Assembly: GCA_902610255.1 (NCBI GenBank)
Contig: CACLUX010000009.1
Span: forward strand, 1-49,811
Origin: an uncultured Alphaproteobacteria bacterium
GTDB lineage: Bacteria; Pseudomonadota; Alphaproteobacteria; HIMB59
Direction of reading: 5' to 3'
Length of the DNA stretch: 49,811 nucleotides
The notes beneath the pieces were generated by a model. It searched no databases. It saw only the letters and a program-made list of their open reading frames with translations, and was not told the DNA's origin. Position 1 is the first letter of the stretch; each line of letters begins with the position of its first letter. Of this stretch, positions 10,640-18,370 are shown one piece after another. Position numbers and translations under genes: made by a program.

Positions 10640-12133
10640 TTATTTACTATTCTTTTTTGTTGTTGTTTTCTTTACAGCTTTTAGCCACCCTTCATAAAGA
10701 TATTTAACTTCTTTCTTGTGAAGTTTTGGTTTAAATATTTTATCACTTTGCCATTTTTTAGAGATTTCCTCAGTATTTTTAATAAATCCTGAAGAAAGTC
10801 CAGCAAGATAGGCTGCTCCCAATGCAGTTGTTTCTGTTACTTTTGGTCTATCACAATTTAAAATTAAAATATTTGACAAAAATTGCAGGAAATCTTCATT
10901 TGCTACCATTCCACCATCGACTTTAAGTTGTTTAATTGGAACACCACTATCTTTCTGCATGGCAATGACCAAGTCTTTAGTTTGGTAAGCAACACTATCT
11001 ATAGCGGCTTTGACAAACTCTGCTATTCCAGTATTTCTTGTCATTCCAAAAATTGCACCTCTGGCTTCCCCATCCCAATAAGGAGCCCCTAAACCAACAA
11101 AAGCTGGAACAAAGTAAATTTTTTGACTTTGATCACTCTTAGAATAAAAAATCTCTGTCTCTTGTGCTGTTTTGATAACTTTAAGTGAGTCTCTTAACCA
11201 CTGAACAGCAGCCCCAGCAATGAAGATAGAACCTTCTAAGGCATAAGTGGTCTTATTATTAATTTTATATGCAATGGTCGTAAGCAAATTATTTTTTGAT
11301 ATTTTTAGTTTTTGTCCAATATTCATGATCATAAAACAACCAGTCCCATATGTAGACTTAACAGATCCAGGTTTAAAACAGGCTTGTCCAATTGTTGCTG
11401 CTTGTTGGTCACCAGCCATACCTCCTATTTTGATCTTATCTCCAAAAAGAGTTGTGTACCCAAAATCATCTGCACTATCTCTTACCTCGGGAAGAATTTT
11501 ATAAGGGATATTAAAAATTTTTAGTAATTCCTTTGACCAACAGTTTTTTTTGATGTCATATAACATGGTTCTTGAAGCATTCGTAGCCTCAGTAAAAAAA
11601 GACCTTCCCTCTGTTAACTTCCACAGAAGCCAAGTATCAATTGTCCCAAATAAAAGTCTATCCTCTTTTAACAGTTTTTTTGATGACTCTATATTGTCAA
11701 GTATCCATTTTATTTTAGTTGCTGAAAAATATGCATCAATTACAAGACCAGTAATTTTTTGTATTTTTTTTGCAAATCCCTTCCTAGTTAAATCTTTGCA
11801 ATAATTTACTGTTCTTCTATCTTGCCAAACAATAGCTTTGTAAATAGGCTTACCTGTTTGTTTGTCCCAAATGACTACAGTTTCTCTTTGATTAGTTATT
11901 CCTATACCTAATATTTGGCTGGAATTAACTTTTGCTTTTTTAATTGCATTTTGTGTCGTTTGTAAAACAGTATTAAATATCTCATGAGGGTCGTGTTCTA
12001 CACACCCATCTTTAGGAAAGTATTGTTTAAATTCCAATTGATCACTAGAAACAATTTCAAAATTATCATTAAAAATTATCGAACGTGTAGAAGTTGTTCC
12101 TTGATCAATTGATAAAATAAATTTTTGCACCAA
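10640..12133 (-). CDS. glpK: Glycerol kinase
   Basis: GlpK phosphorylates glycerol to glycerol-3-phosphate in the cytoplasm. The 497 residues (E. coli 502) have the FGGY-kinase layout: SIDQGTTSTRSIIF phosphate loop at residues 8-21, GITNQRETVVIWD, AIVWQDRRT, the MAGDQQAA stretch, YGTGCFMIMN, and the C-terminal half with VDGGMVANEDFLQ. It starts 18 bases after glpD, so the two form an operon that takes free glycerol to dihydroxyacetone phosphate. No glycerol facilitator or ABC uptake gene is visible in the window. The last residues are Lys/Thr-rich, as is common here. Confidence 0.97.
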   Translation of the reverse strand: MVQKFILSIDQGTTSTRSIIFNDNFEIVSSDQLEFKQYFPKDGCVEHDPHEIFNTVLQTTQNAIKKAKVNSSQILGIGITNQRETVVIWDKQTGKPIYKAIVWQDRRTVNYCKDLTRKGFAKKIQKITGLVIDAYFSATKIKWILDNIESSKKLLKEDRLLFGTIDTWLLWKLTEGRSFFTEATNASRTMLYDIKKNCWSKELLKIFNIPYKILPEVRDSADDFGYTTLFGDKIKIGGMAGDQQAATIGQACFKPGSVKSTYGTGCFMIMNIGQKLKISKNNLLTTIAYKINNKTTYALEGSIFIAGAAVQWLRDSLKVIKTAQETEIFYSKSDQSQKIYFVPAFVGLGAPYWDGEARGAIFGMTRNTGIAEFVKAAIDSVAYQTKDLVIAMQKDSGVPIKQLKVDGGMVANEDFLQFLSNILILNCDRPKVTETTALGAAYLAGLSSGFIKNTEEISKKWQSDKIFKPKLHKKEVKYLYEGWLKAVKKTTTKKNSK

Positions 12134-12151
12134 TTTATAATATCATAAGAA

Positions 12152-13585
12152 CTAAAGGTGTCTTTTTAAAATAATTTCTAATTTATCCCTCGCCTCTTTA
12201 GGAAAATTAATCCCAAGTTTTGTTCTCCTAAATAAAATATCTTCAGAAGTTCGAGCCATTTCTTCTTTAATAAGATATTTTACTTCAAATTCATAAAAAT
12301 CCTCAAAAATCATATCTCCACCTGCGTTAAATTCATTATAATATTCATTTAATTTTGATATTTTAGCTCCATACGTTTCGATAAGTCGTTTAAATATTTT
12401 TTTAGGGATATTTTCGCTATTAATATTTATATCAGTTGCACCTGGTAATAATTCATCAGATGTCCATGTTTTATTTGAAACTACTATGTACTTACTTAAC
12501 TTTTTCAAAACTTGTTCTGCAAGCTTTCTATAGGTTGTAAGTTTTCCTCCAAAAACTGTCAAAATTGGAGCTCCATCTCTATCGTCAATTTCAAAAGCAT
12601 AGTCTCTTGATACCTTAGATGCCTTCTGATTATTATCTTCAATCAATGGCCTTACACCTGAATAACTCCATACAATATCATTATCGACAATCTCATTTTT
12701 TATAAAGGAATTGACTGAATTAATTAAATAGGTTTTCTCTTCATATGTAATTTCGGGATTTTCAAAATCTTCAACTTCATGATCAGTAGTACCTATTAAA
12801 GTATATTTTTTTTTAAATGGTATCATAAAAATAATACGCTTATCATTTAATTGGAGTATGTATGCTTGATCGCCATCATATATTTTTTTGACCACTAAAT
12901 GACTTCCTTGAACAAGTCTTAATTTTTTTTCGGATTTTATTCCAAAAATATTATTTAAAACTGATATAGCAAAAGGCCCAGTTGCATTAACAACAGCTTT
13001 TGATTTTAAAACTTCACCATTATCTAAAAAAATTGACCAATTATCTTCACCTCTGACCGTCTTGATAATATTTGTGTTTGTGTAGACTTTTGCACCTCTA
13101 TTTATAGCATCCTCTGCGTTAAGTAGAGCTAGTCGGGAGTCATCAACAAATAAATCAGAATAAACATAGCCACTTTTAAAATTCTCTTTTATTGGGTTTT
13201 CTTTGAAAGTTTCATTCAAAGAAATATATTTTGATTTTTCAAAGGTTGATTTGCCACTCAATCTATCATACAAAAACAAACCAATTCTTAAAATCCAGCT
13301 TGACCTTAAACTTGGAACATGAGGTAAAACAAATTTTACAGGTTTTGTAATATGGGGGGCAATTTTTTTTATCACATCTCTTTCTATAAGAGATTCTCTT
13401 ACTAGTTTAAAATCGTAGTTTTCTAAATATCTTATTCCCCCATGAATCAATTTTGTTGACCATGAAGAGGTTTGGGAAGCAATATCACCTTTTTCAATTA
13501 AACAAGTATTTAAACCTCTTCCTGCAGCATCTCTTGCTATGCCAACACCGTTAATACCACCACCAATTATTACAACATCATACAT
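12152..13585 (-). CDS. glpD: Aerobic glycerol-3-phosphate dehydrogenase (FAD)
   Basis: GlpD oxidises glycerol-3-phosphate to dihydroxyacetone phosphate at the inner membrane and feeds electrons to quinone. The 477 residues start with an FAD Rossmann motif (VVIIGGGINGVGIARD, glycines 8-13), then EKGDIASQTSSWSTKLIHGG, the family signature, a DAO domain, and a C-terminal domain with GGKLTTYRKLAEQ. Length is slightly below the E. coli protein (501). It is the first gene of the leftward run glpD-glpK-lysR(-acnA). The catabolic GlpD and the biosynthetic GpsA face away from each other across 175 bases, so the same gap must regulate opposing reactions. Confidence 0.96.
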   Translation of the reverse strand: MYDVVIIGGGINGVGIARDAAGRGLNTCLIEKGDIASQTSSWSTKLIHGGIRYLENYDFKLVRESLIERDVIKKIAPHITKPVKFVLPHVPSLRSSWILRIGLFLYDRLSGKSTFEKSKYISLNETFKENPIKENFKSGYVYSDLFVDDSRLALLNAEDAINRGAKVYTNTNIIKTVRGEDNWSIFLDNGEVLKSKAVVNATGPFAISVLNNIFGIKSEKKLRLVQGSHLVVKKIYDGDQAYILQLNDKRIIFMIPFKKKYTLIGTTDHEVEDFENPEITYEEKTYLINSVNSFIKNEIVDNDIVWSYSGVRPLIEDNNQKASKVSRDYAFEIDDRDGAPILTVFGGKLTTYRKLAEQVLKKLSKYIVVSNKTWTSDELLPGATDININSENIPKKIFKRLIETYGAKISKLNEYYNEFNAGGDMIFEDFYEFEVKYLIKEEMARTSEDILFRRTKLGINFPKEARDKLEIILKRHL

Positions 13586-13760
13586 TTCAAATGAAGTTCA
13601 TACAAAAAATCAAAAAATGTAAAGTAGGAGTAAATTTTTTTTCCTATTTTTTGAATAGTTTTTATAAGTTTAATATTGACTTAATTAAAAATATTGTTCT
13701 TTCTAATTCAAAACATACTATTAAAATGCTTGTCTTTAATGATATTAAATTATTTTAAAA
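13586..13760. promoter_or_regulatory. Divergent glpD/gpsA control region with a LysR-type dyad
   Basis: This 175-base gap must hold promoters for both glpD (left) and gpsA (right). It contains the dyad CTATT-N5-AATAG at 13644-13658, which fits the T-N11-A core of LysR-type sites (T13645, A13657) and lies 59 bases upstream of the glpD start. A plus-strand TTGACT (13676-13681) resembles a -35 box, but no convincing -10 follows at normal spacing. Naming it the operator of the LysR gene downstream is inference. Confidence 0.45.
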
Positions 13761-14726
13761 GTGTATAAAAAAATTTTAGTAGTCGGTGCAGGAGCTTGGG
13801 GTACAGCTATTGCTAATACACTATCAAAGAAAAATAATAATGTTTATCTTTGGGCAAGAGATCTAAAATTATCCAATCAAATAAATAAGAACAAAATTAA
13901 TAAAAAATATTATAAAAATTTCAAATTATCTAGAAAACTGAAATCAATATCGGGTAATTTTAAAGCTAGTGAATATCATTATATTTTCTATGTCTTACCT
14001 GCTGCTGCATTTGATAATTTTTGTGACAATTATTTAAATAATCAAAAAATTAATGAATTAATAATATGCTCCAAAGGTATCAGTAAGAACGGTGATTTCA
14101 TTTCAAATCTAATAATGAAAAAACTAATTTTGAAAAATTATCATTTTTTATCTGGACCTAGTTTTGCAGATGAGGTTTTATATGGGAAACCCACAGCCTT
14201 AAGCTTATCAAGTAATAAAATTAATAAAAATATTGGTAATATTTTTAAAGATACAAATATAAGAATTTATTATTCAGAAGGATATAAGACACTTGAATTT
14301 TTAGGTATTCTCAAAAATATTTATGCGATTGGTGCAGGAGTCATTGATGCAACATCATTAGGTCAAAACGCAAGAGCTGCCTACATAACAAGATGCATTG
14401 TTGAGATTAAAAGTATCTTAAAGAGTTTAAACCTAAATACTAATATGATTTACAGTCTTGGAGGCATAGGAGATTTAATACTTTCTTGTAGCTCAAACAA
14501 ATCAAGAAACTATTATTTTGGGTATTGTTTTGAAAAAAAAAATAAAAATAAAACATTAAATCGTAAGACTATTGAAGGAATTAATAGCTGTCTTAACATT
14601 AAAAATAATAAAAAAATTAAAATTAGTAAGTTTCCAATTATAAATTCTGTTATTAAAATAATTAATGGAAGTCCACCGAAAAAAGAAATTAAGATATTAT
14701 TGAATAGAAAATTTAAAAATGAGTGA
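13761..14726 (+). CDS. gpsA: NAD(P)-dependent glycerol-3-phosphate dehydrogenase
   Basis: GpsA reduces dihydroxyacetone phosphate to sn-glycerol-3-phosphate for phospholipid synthesis. The 321 residues have VVGAGAWGTAIA (residues 7-18), the CSKGI strand with K105, SGPSFADEV, the catalytic lysine K185 in LGILKNIYAIGAGV, GQNARAAYIT and LGGIGDLILSCSS. The start is GTG at 13761 because the Rossmann strand begins at residue 4. The C-terminal part is very rich in Lys and Asn, reflecting stronger A/T content than in the TCA genes. It ends directly beside the stop of the opposite-strand SprT-like gene. Confidence 0.95.
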   Translation: MYKKILVVGAGAWGTAIANTLSKKNNNVYLWARDLKLSNQINKNKINKKYYKNFKLSRKLKSISGNFKASEYHYIFYVLPAAAFDNFCDNYLNNQKINELIICSKGISKNGDFISNLIMKKLILKNYHFLSGPSFADEVLYGKPTALSLSSNKINKNIGNIFKDTNIRIYYSEGYKTLEFLGILKNIYAIGAGVIDATSLGQNARAAYITRCIVEIKSILKSLNLNTNMIYSLGGIGDLILSCSSNKSRNYYFGYCFEKKNKNKTLNRKTIEGINSCLNIKNNKKIKISKFPIINSVIKIINGSPPKKEIKILLNRKFKNE

Positions 14727-15125
14727 TTAACGATAAACTCTTTTTAAATTCAGTCCAATTTTTTTAAATTTTTTTTTAAAACTATAAAATTCTTTATTGT
14801 GTTTTGCTGAATTTTGTTTTAGGACTAATTTTTGATAATAATGAACCATTTCATGTCCAAGTATTTCAACAAATTCTTGGAAATTTTTAAATTTATTATG
14901 AAGAGTTATTCTATAGCAGTGTTTTGTTGCATATGGGTTGAATTCAAATAAACCTAGTGCGCCATGCATTCTTCTTGTAAGGATATGGGGTTTTCTTAAA
15001 CGATTATTAAAAATTTCTCTATTTAAGATCTTATAAACATCAGAGATTTTATTTGCCTTAAGCTTAAATTCTCTTTCATTACCATAATGGTTAATGAGCG
15101 TTGCTAAACTTTTTGTTCTAGGCAT
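14727..15125 (-). CDS. SprT-like zinc metallopeptidase
   Basis: The 132 residues contain a zinc-protease motif, GHEMVHYYQ, with H91, E92 and H95, and a likely third ligand, H109, in KHNKEF. This spacing fits the SprT/Spartan-like domain, and the upstream segment (LNREIFNNRLRKPHI) resembles the family's usual lead-in. Bacterial SprT proteins are small cytoplasmic proteins of poorly known role; Spartan relatives degrade DNA-protein crosslinks. Related short versions also occur in marine phages, so transfer is possible. No signal peptide or membrane segment is seen. It stands alone on its strand, converging on gpsA. Confidence 0.75.
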   Translation of the reverse strand: MPRTKSLATLINHYGNEREFKLKANKISDVYKILNREIFNNRLRKPHILTRRMHGALGLFEFNPYATKHCYRITLHNKFKNFQEFVEILGHEMVHYYQKLVLKQNSAKHNKEFYSFKKKFKKIGLNLKRVYR

Positions 15126-15173
15126 ATTTTTTAAAAATACAATTATTATTTATAAAAAAAAAATCAAGAAAAT

Positions 15174-15502
15174 TTAATTAGGATTTCTTAACAAATGTTC
15201 GATGTATGAAGTTATTTCATCAAACTTGTCATCAGAAAGATCTTTGTAGCTCTTACCAAATTTCTCTTTGATACTTTGAGCTATATGTGCATAAGCATTT
15301 CTCCCATTTGGATGAAATTGAGATGGTTTTAAAAGAGGTTGAAGCTTGTAACCTGTTGATTGAATTTTTTCCCACAATTTTTTTCTATTAGTTTCATTCA
15401 AAAAGTAATTCCCCCAGGAAAAAATGAGTCTAATAAAAGTCTTATTATTGCAAAACCGATCCCACAAAAGATAATAATTGTGATTAACTGTTTATTTATC
15501 AT
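15174..15502 (-). pseudogene. Small membrane-anchored protein gene interrupted by a -1 base frameshift
   Basis: Reading left from the ATG at 15502, the frame encodes a hydrophobic N-terminus (MINKQLITIIIFCGIGFAII) and stops after 34 codons. A second frame, 78 residues downstream to the stop at 15174, has no ATG or other good start; its only upstream option is a TTG at 15467. If the run of five G on the minus strand (plus-strand C at 15411-15415) had six, the two join into a 109-residue protein: one membrane helix, then a soluble part (NETNRKKLWEKIQ, HPNGRNAYAHIAQ, LSDDKFDEITSYIEHLL). I do not recognise the family. It could be a real frameshift, ribosomal slippage or a sequence error. Confidence 0.6.
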
Positions 15503-15522
15503 GATGTATATAATTAAATGAT

Positions 15523-15912
15523 ATGAAATATGCTATCATCTTTTTTTCTTTAATTCTTCCTAATTTAGCATTTACTGAAATTTTAGAAAAATTCCCTCTT
15601 GCCTGTATTTGTGACAAAAGTATAAATGCTTTAAAATATTTTGATTGTAAGCAAAAAGTTTCTGGAACACAATTAGATATAATTAAAAATAAAAAAAATA
15701 AAAATGTTATGATCTTTAGTAGCTTTGATGAAAAAAATTATCAATTACTTGATGAAGATAATTTAAGCTTAATATTTAATTACGATACAGAAGATTATAT
15801 TTCATCAATTTCAATAAAAGAAAATTTAGATTTAGTTTTTTCAATATCTTATAAAGAGTATAATAAAAAATGGGCTTACGATTTAAAGTGTGTTTCGTTA
15901 AAAAAAGATTAA
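15523..15912 (+). CDS. Hypothetical secreted protein
   Basis: I do not recognise this 129-residue protein. It begins with a signal peptide (MKYAIIFFSLILPNLAFTEI, likely cleavage after about residue 17) and continues as a Lys/Asp/Asn-rich soluble chain with four cysteines after the signal: two close together (ACICDK), one in FDCKQK and one near the end (LKCVSLKK). This pattern fits one or two disulfides in the periplasm. It starts 20 bases from the divergent start of the broken membrane gene and is followed, 18 bases on, by a DMT transporter, so it may be the first gene of a four-gene rightward run. Confidence 0.7.
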   Translation: MKYAIIFFSLILPNLAFTEILEKFPLACICDKSINALKYFDCKQKVSGTQLDIIKNKKNKNVMIFSSFDEKNYQLLDEDNLSLIFNYDTEDYISSISIKENLDLVFSISYKEYNKKWAYDLKCVSLKKD

Positions 15913-15930
15913 GGTTTTATCTTATTTAAA

Positions 15931-16803
15931 ATGTTAGATAAAAAATTTTTCCTTCCCTCAGCTGTTTCTTTTATAGGTTTCTTATTTTTAGTTTCAATGG
16001 ACTCCGTTATTAAAATTCTAGGTGAAACCTATTCTGTCTTACAATTATTATTTTTAAACGCATTATTTTCTCTGATACCTTTATTTTTTTTTATATTTAA
16101 AAATCATGGTTTTCATTTTTATAAAAAACAAAATTACACCTTTCAAATTATAAGAGGAATTGTTCATACAATTGGTTTTCTTTTTGTCTTAAAAGGCGTT
16201 TTATTACTTCCTCTTTCGGTAGTCTATCCAGTGCTTTTTACATCTCCATTAATGTTGCTTGTTTTGTCTCATTTTTTCTTAAGTGATAATATTAATATAA
16301 TAAGGGTTTTAGCTATTTTAATAGGTTTTTTGGGTGTATTGATTTCTGCAGAACCTTTTGGCACCAACGTAGTTTCATTTCTAGGAGTTTTTTTTGTTTT
16401 TTTGGGTGCTTTTTGTATTGCCATTACCCACTTGATCACAAGAAAATATAATCACTTAACATCATCATATTCTGCATCATTTTTCAGTATGGTTGTTAGT
16501 GTTATAATTTTTATTTTTTCTATAAAATTTCAATTTGAGTTTATGACATTTAGTGATTTATCACTTTCTTTACTTGGTGGTATATTTGCAGGCCTTGGTA
16601 TCAGTGCAGTAATTTATGGATCCCAAACTCTTCCTGCTTCTGTATTTGGTTTAACGAGTTATGTTCAAATAATTTTTGGTGTTATTTTAGGATGGTTTGT
16701 TTTTAAACAGTTACCAACATTATATAATTACATAGGGATAATAATAGTCATATCGGCAGGAATAATACTTTTTTATTTTGATAAAAGTCCAAAAAATAAT
16801 TAA
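15931..16803 (+). CDS. DMT-superfamily (EamA) membrane transporter
   Basis: The 290 residues form about ten hydrophobic helices in two EamA-like halves (about 5-140 and 150-285), the standard drug/metabolite transporter fold. Telling features are the first helix with SVIKILGETYSVLQLLFLN, the PVLFTSPLMLLVLS segment, and the second half with GLGISAVIYGSQTLPASVFG and a final ILGWFVFKQLP. The substrate cannot be predicted; relatives export or import amino acids, nucleotides or organic cations. Its 3' end overlaps the next gene by up to 26 bases, depending on that gene's start. Confidence 0.88.
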   Translation: MLDKKFFLPSAVSFIGFLFLVSMDSVIKILGETYSVLQLLFLNALFSLIPLFFFIFKNHGFHFYKKQNYTFQIIRGIVHTIGFLFVLKGVLLLPLSVVYPVLFTSPLMLLVLSHFFLSDNINIIRVLAILIGFLGVLISAEPFGTNVVSFLGVFFVFLGAFCIAITHLITRKYNHLTSSYSASFFSMVVSVIIFIFSIKFQFEFMTFSDLSLSLLGGIFAGLGISAVIYGSQTLPASVFGLTSYVQIIFGVILGWFVFKQLPTLYNYIGIIIVISAGIILFYFDKSPKNN

Positions 16804-17833
16804 TGCATTGATTTCTTATATAATTTTATTTGTATTTTCGTACCTAATTTTTATTTTTCCGTTTGATATTTTGTCAACTTGGCTAGGCAAGCCAACTTCA
16901 TTATTTGAAGCTCTGTTGGGTACTACTATAGTTTTTGGAATTTGTTTATATTATTTTAGATCAAAAAGTACTAATAAAATTATCAAGTTTTTTGTTTATG
17001 AAGGAATAGGAGTTGGAACAGTATCTTTTTTAATTATTTTACCTCTTACAATAATTAGCTATTTACAAATAATAATTGATTTTCATTTAGTACTTTTATT
17101 TTTTGCTTTTCAAATACCTACAATTATTTATGGATATGTAAATTCAAAAAAACTAAAAATTAAAAAACTATCTATCAAGTCAAAATATATTAGTAAAAGT
17201 ATAAAATTTATTTTTATCAGTGATGTTCACATTGGTTCAAATGATCCATTATCTCTAAAAAAATTAGTTTCTAAAATTAGTGAATTAGATTTTAGTTTCT
17301 TAGTAATTGGTGGTGATTTAATTGATAGTAGTGCATTTAAAGTTTCTGATCTTCACGAATTTAAAAAAATAAATAAACCTATTTTTTTCGTCACTGGAAA
17401 TCATGAATACTATATTCAAAATTATAAAAAACATCTCGATGAATTATATACAGTTGGAATAAAAACCCTAGATAATGAGTCAATACAATTGGAAGAAATA
17501 AATTTAATCGGCCTGTCCGATAACATTTCTAATAAATCTAAAATGGATTACGTAGATAAACTTTCTAATAAAAACTTATTCAACCTTTTGATAGTTCATA
17601 AACCATCAATTTGGAAAAAAGCATCATTTAAAGCCAATTTAATGCTTTCGGGTCATACACATAATGGTCAAATTTTTCCATTTAATTTAATAGTAAAACT
17701 TAAATTTCCACAAAATTATGGTCTTTACAAAAATAATAACAACCATTTGTACGTTAGCTCAGGATCAGCCACTTGGGGTCCAAAAATGAGAATTGGATCT
17801 AATAATGAAATTATTCATCTCGAATTAAAATAG
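16778..17833 (+). CDS. Membrane-anchored calcineurin-like metallophosphoesterase
   Basis: Three to four N-terminal hydrophobic helices (about residues 8-135) are followed by a metallophosphoesterase domain with all metal-binding blocks: SDVHIGS, GGDLID, GNHEYY and LSGHTHNGQIFP. The architecture is that of the YkuE/YaeI-like enzymes; substrates of such proteins include phosphodiesters of lipids, and the exact one is unknown here. The start is uncertain: no ATG lies near in this frame, and the candidates are TTG 16778 (overlapping the transporter gene by 26 bases) and TTG 16808. The coding sequence is among the most AT-rich in the window. Confidence 0.85.
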   Translation: MIKVQKIINALISYIILFVFSYLIFIFPFDILSTWLGKPTSLFEALLGTTIVFGICLYYFRSKSTNKIIKFFVYEGIGVGTVSFLIILPLTIISYLQIIIDFHLVLLFFAFQIPTIIYGYVNSKKLKIKKLSIKSKYISKSIKFIFISDVHIGSNDPLSLKKLVSKISELDFSFLVIGGDLIDSSAFKVSDLHEFKKINKPIFFVTGNHEYYIQNYKKHLDELYTVGIKTLDNESIQLEEINLIGLSDNISNKSKMDYVDKLSNKNLFNLLIVHKPSIWKKASFKANLMLSGHTHNGQIFPFNLIVKLKFPQNYGLYKNNNNHLYVSSGSATWGPKMRIGSNNEIIHLELK

Positions 17834-17881
17834 TACAAATTTCCTTATTGGATAATATTTTACATTATGTATGCTTTTTTT

Positions 17882-18370
17882 ATGAGAAATATACTAACTT
17901 ATTTTTTATTAATAGGAACTTTATTTGCTGATGAGCATATTTTAGAGCAAGAAAATTTTGATGCTTGGCAATTTACTTGTGTTGAGGAGCAAAAACAAAA
18001 AATCTGTGAACTAAGAGAATTAGTATTTGATCCAAATACAGAGGAGGTTGTGAGCTATTTATCAATTACTATAAATCCTGAAAATTTAACTCAAATGCAA
18101 ATAGCTTTTCCGCATGCTGTAAATCTAAAGAGCCCAGTTTCTTTACAAATTGATGACAAGGATCCTTTGGAATTAGATTATGCATACTGTAACCAAAGTG
18201 CCTGTTTTGTTGCAGAAATAATTGGAGAAAATTTTGTTAATTTTTTCAAAGCTGGAAATCAAGTTAATCTAAAAATATTATTATTAGATAATAGACAAGC
18301 GACTATCACGTATTCATTATCTGGTTTTACGGCTGGTTATAATAAATTATTTTCTGCACTGATTAACTAG
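17882..18370 (+). CDS. IalB (invasion-associated locus B) family secreted protein
   Basis: A signal peptide (MRNILTYFLLIGTLFADE) precedes a domain with the IalB pattern: WQFTCVEEQKQKICELRE near the start, YAYCNQSACFVAE in the middle, then KAGNQVNLKI and the C-terminal SLSGFTAGYNKL. The four paired cysteines suggest two disulfides in the periplasm. IalB proteins are widespread in Alphaproteobacteria, including free-living ones; the name comes from Bartonella and does not imply invasion here. I prefer the ATG at 17882 to the one at 17867 because it gives a positively charged start before the hydrophobic core. It ends in an 8-base overlap with the convergent AmpG-like gene. Confidence 0.85.
   Translation: MRNILTYFLLIGTLFADEHILEQENFDAWQFTCVEEQKQKICELRELVFDPNTEEVVSYLSITINPENLTQMQIAFPHAVNLKSPVSLQIDDKDPLELDYAYCNQSACFVAEIIGENFVNFFKAGNQVNLKILLLDNRQATITYSLSGFTAGYNKLFSALIN

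Noticed and set aside
14727..15125. SprT-like gene as evidence for a prophage
   Set aside because: No integrase, structural or lysis gene, or repeat lies near it; the protein alone is also common in bacterial chromosomes.
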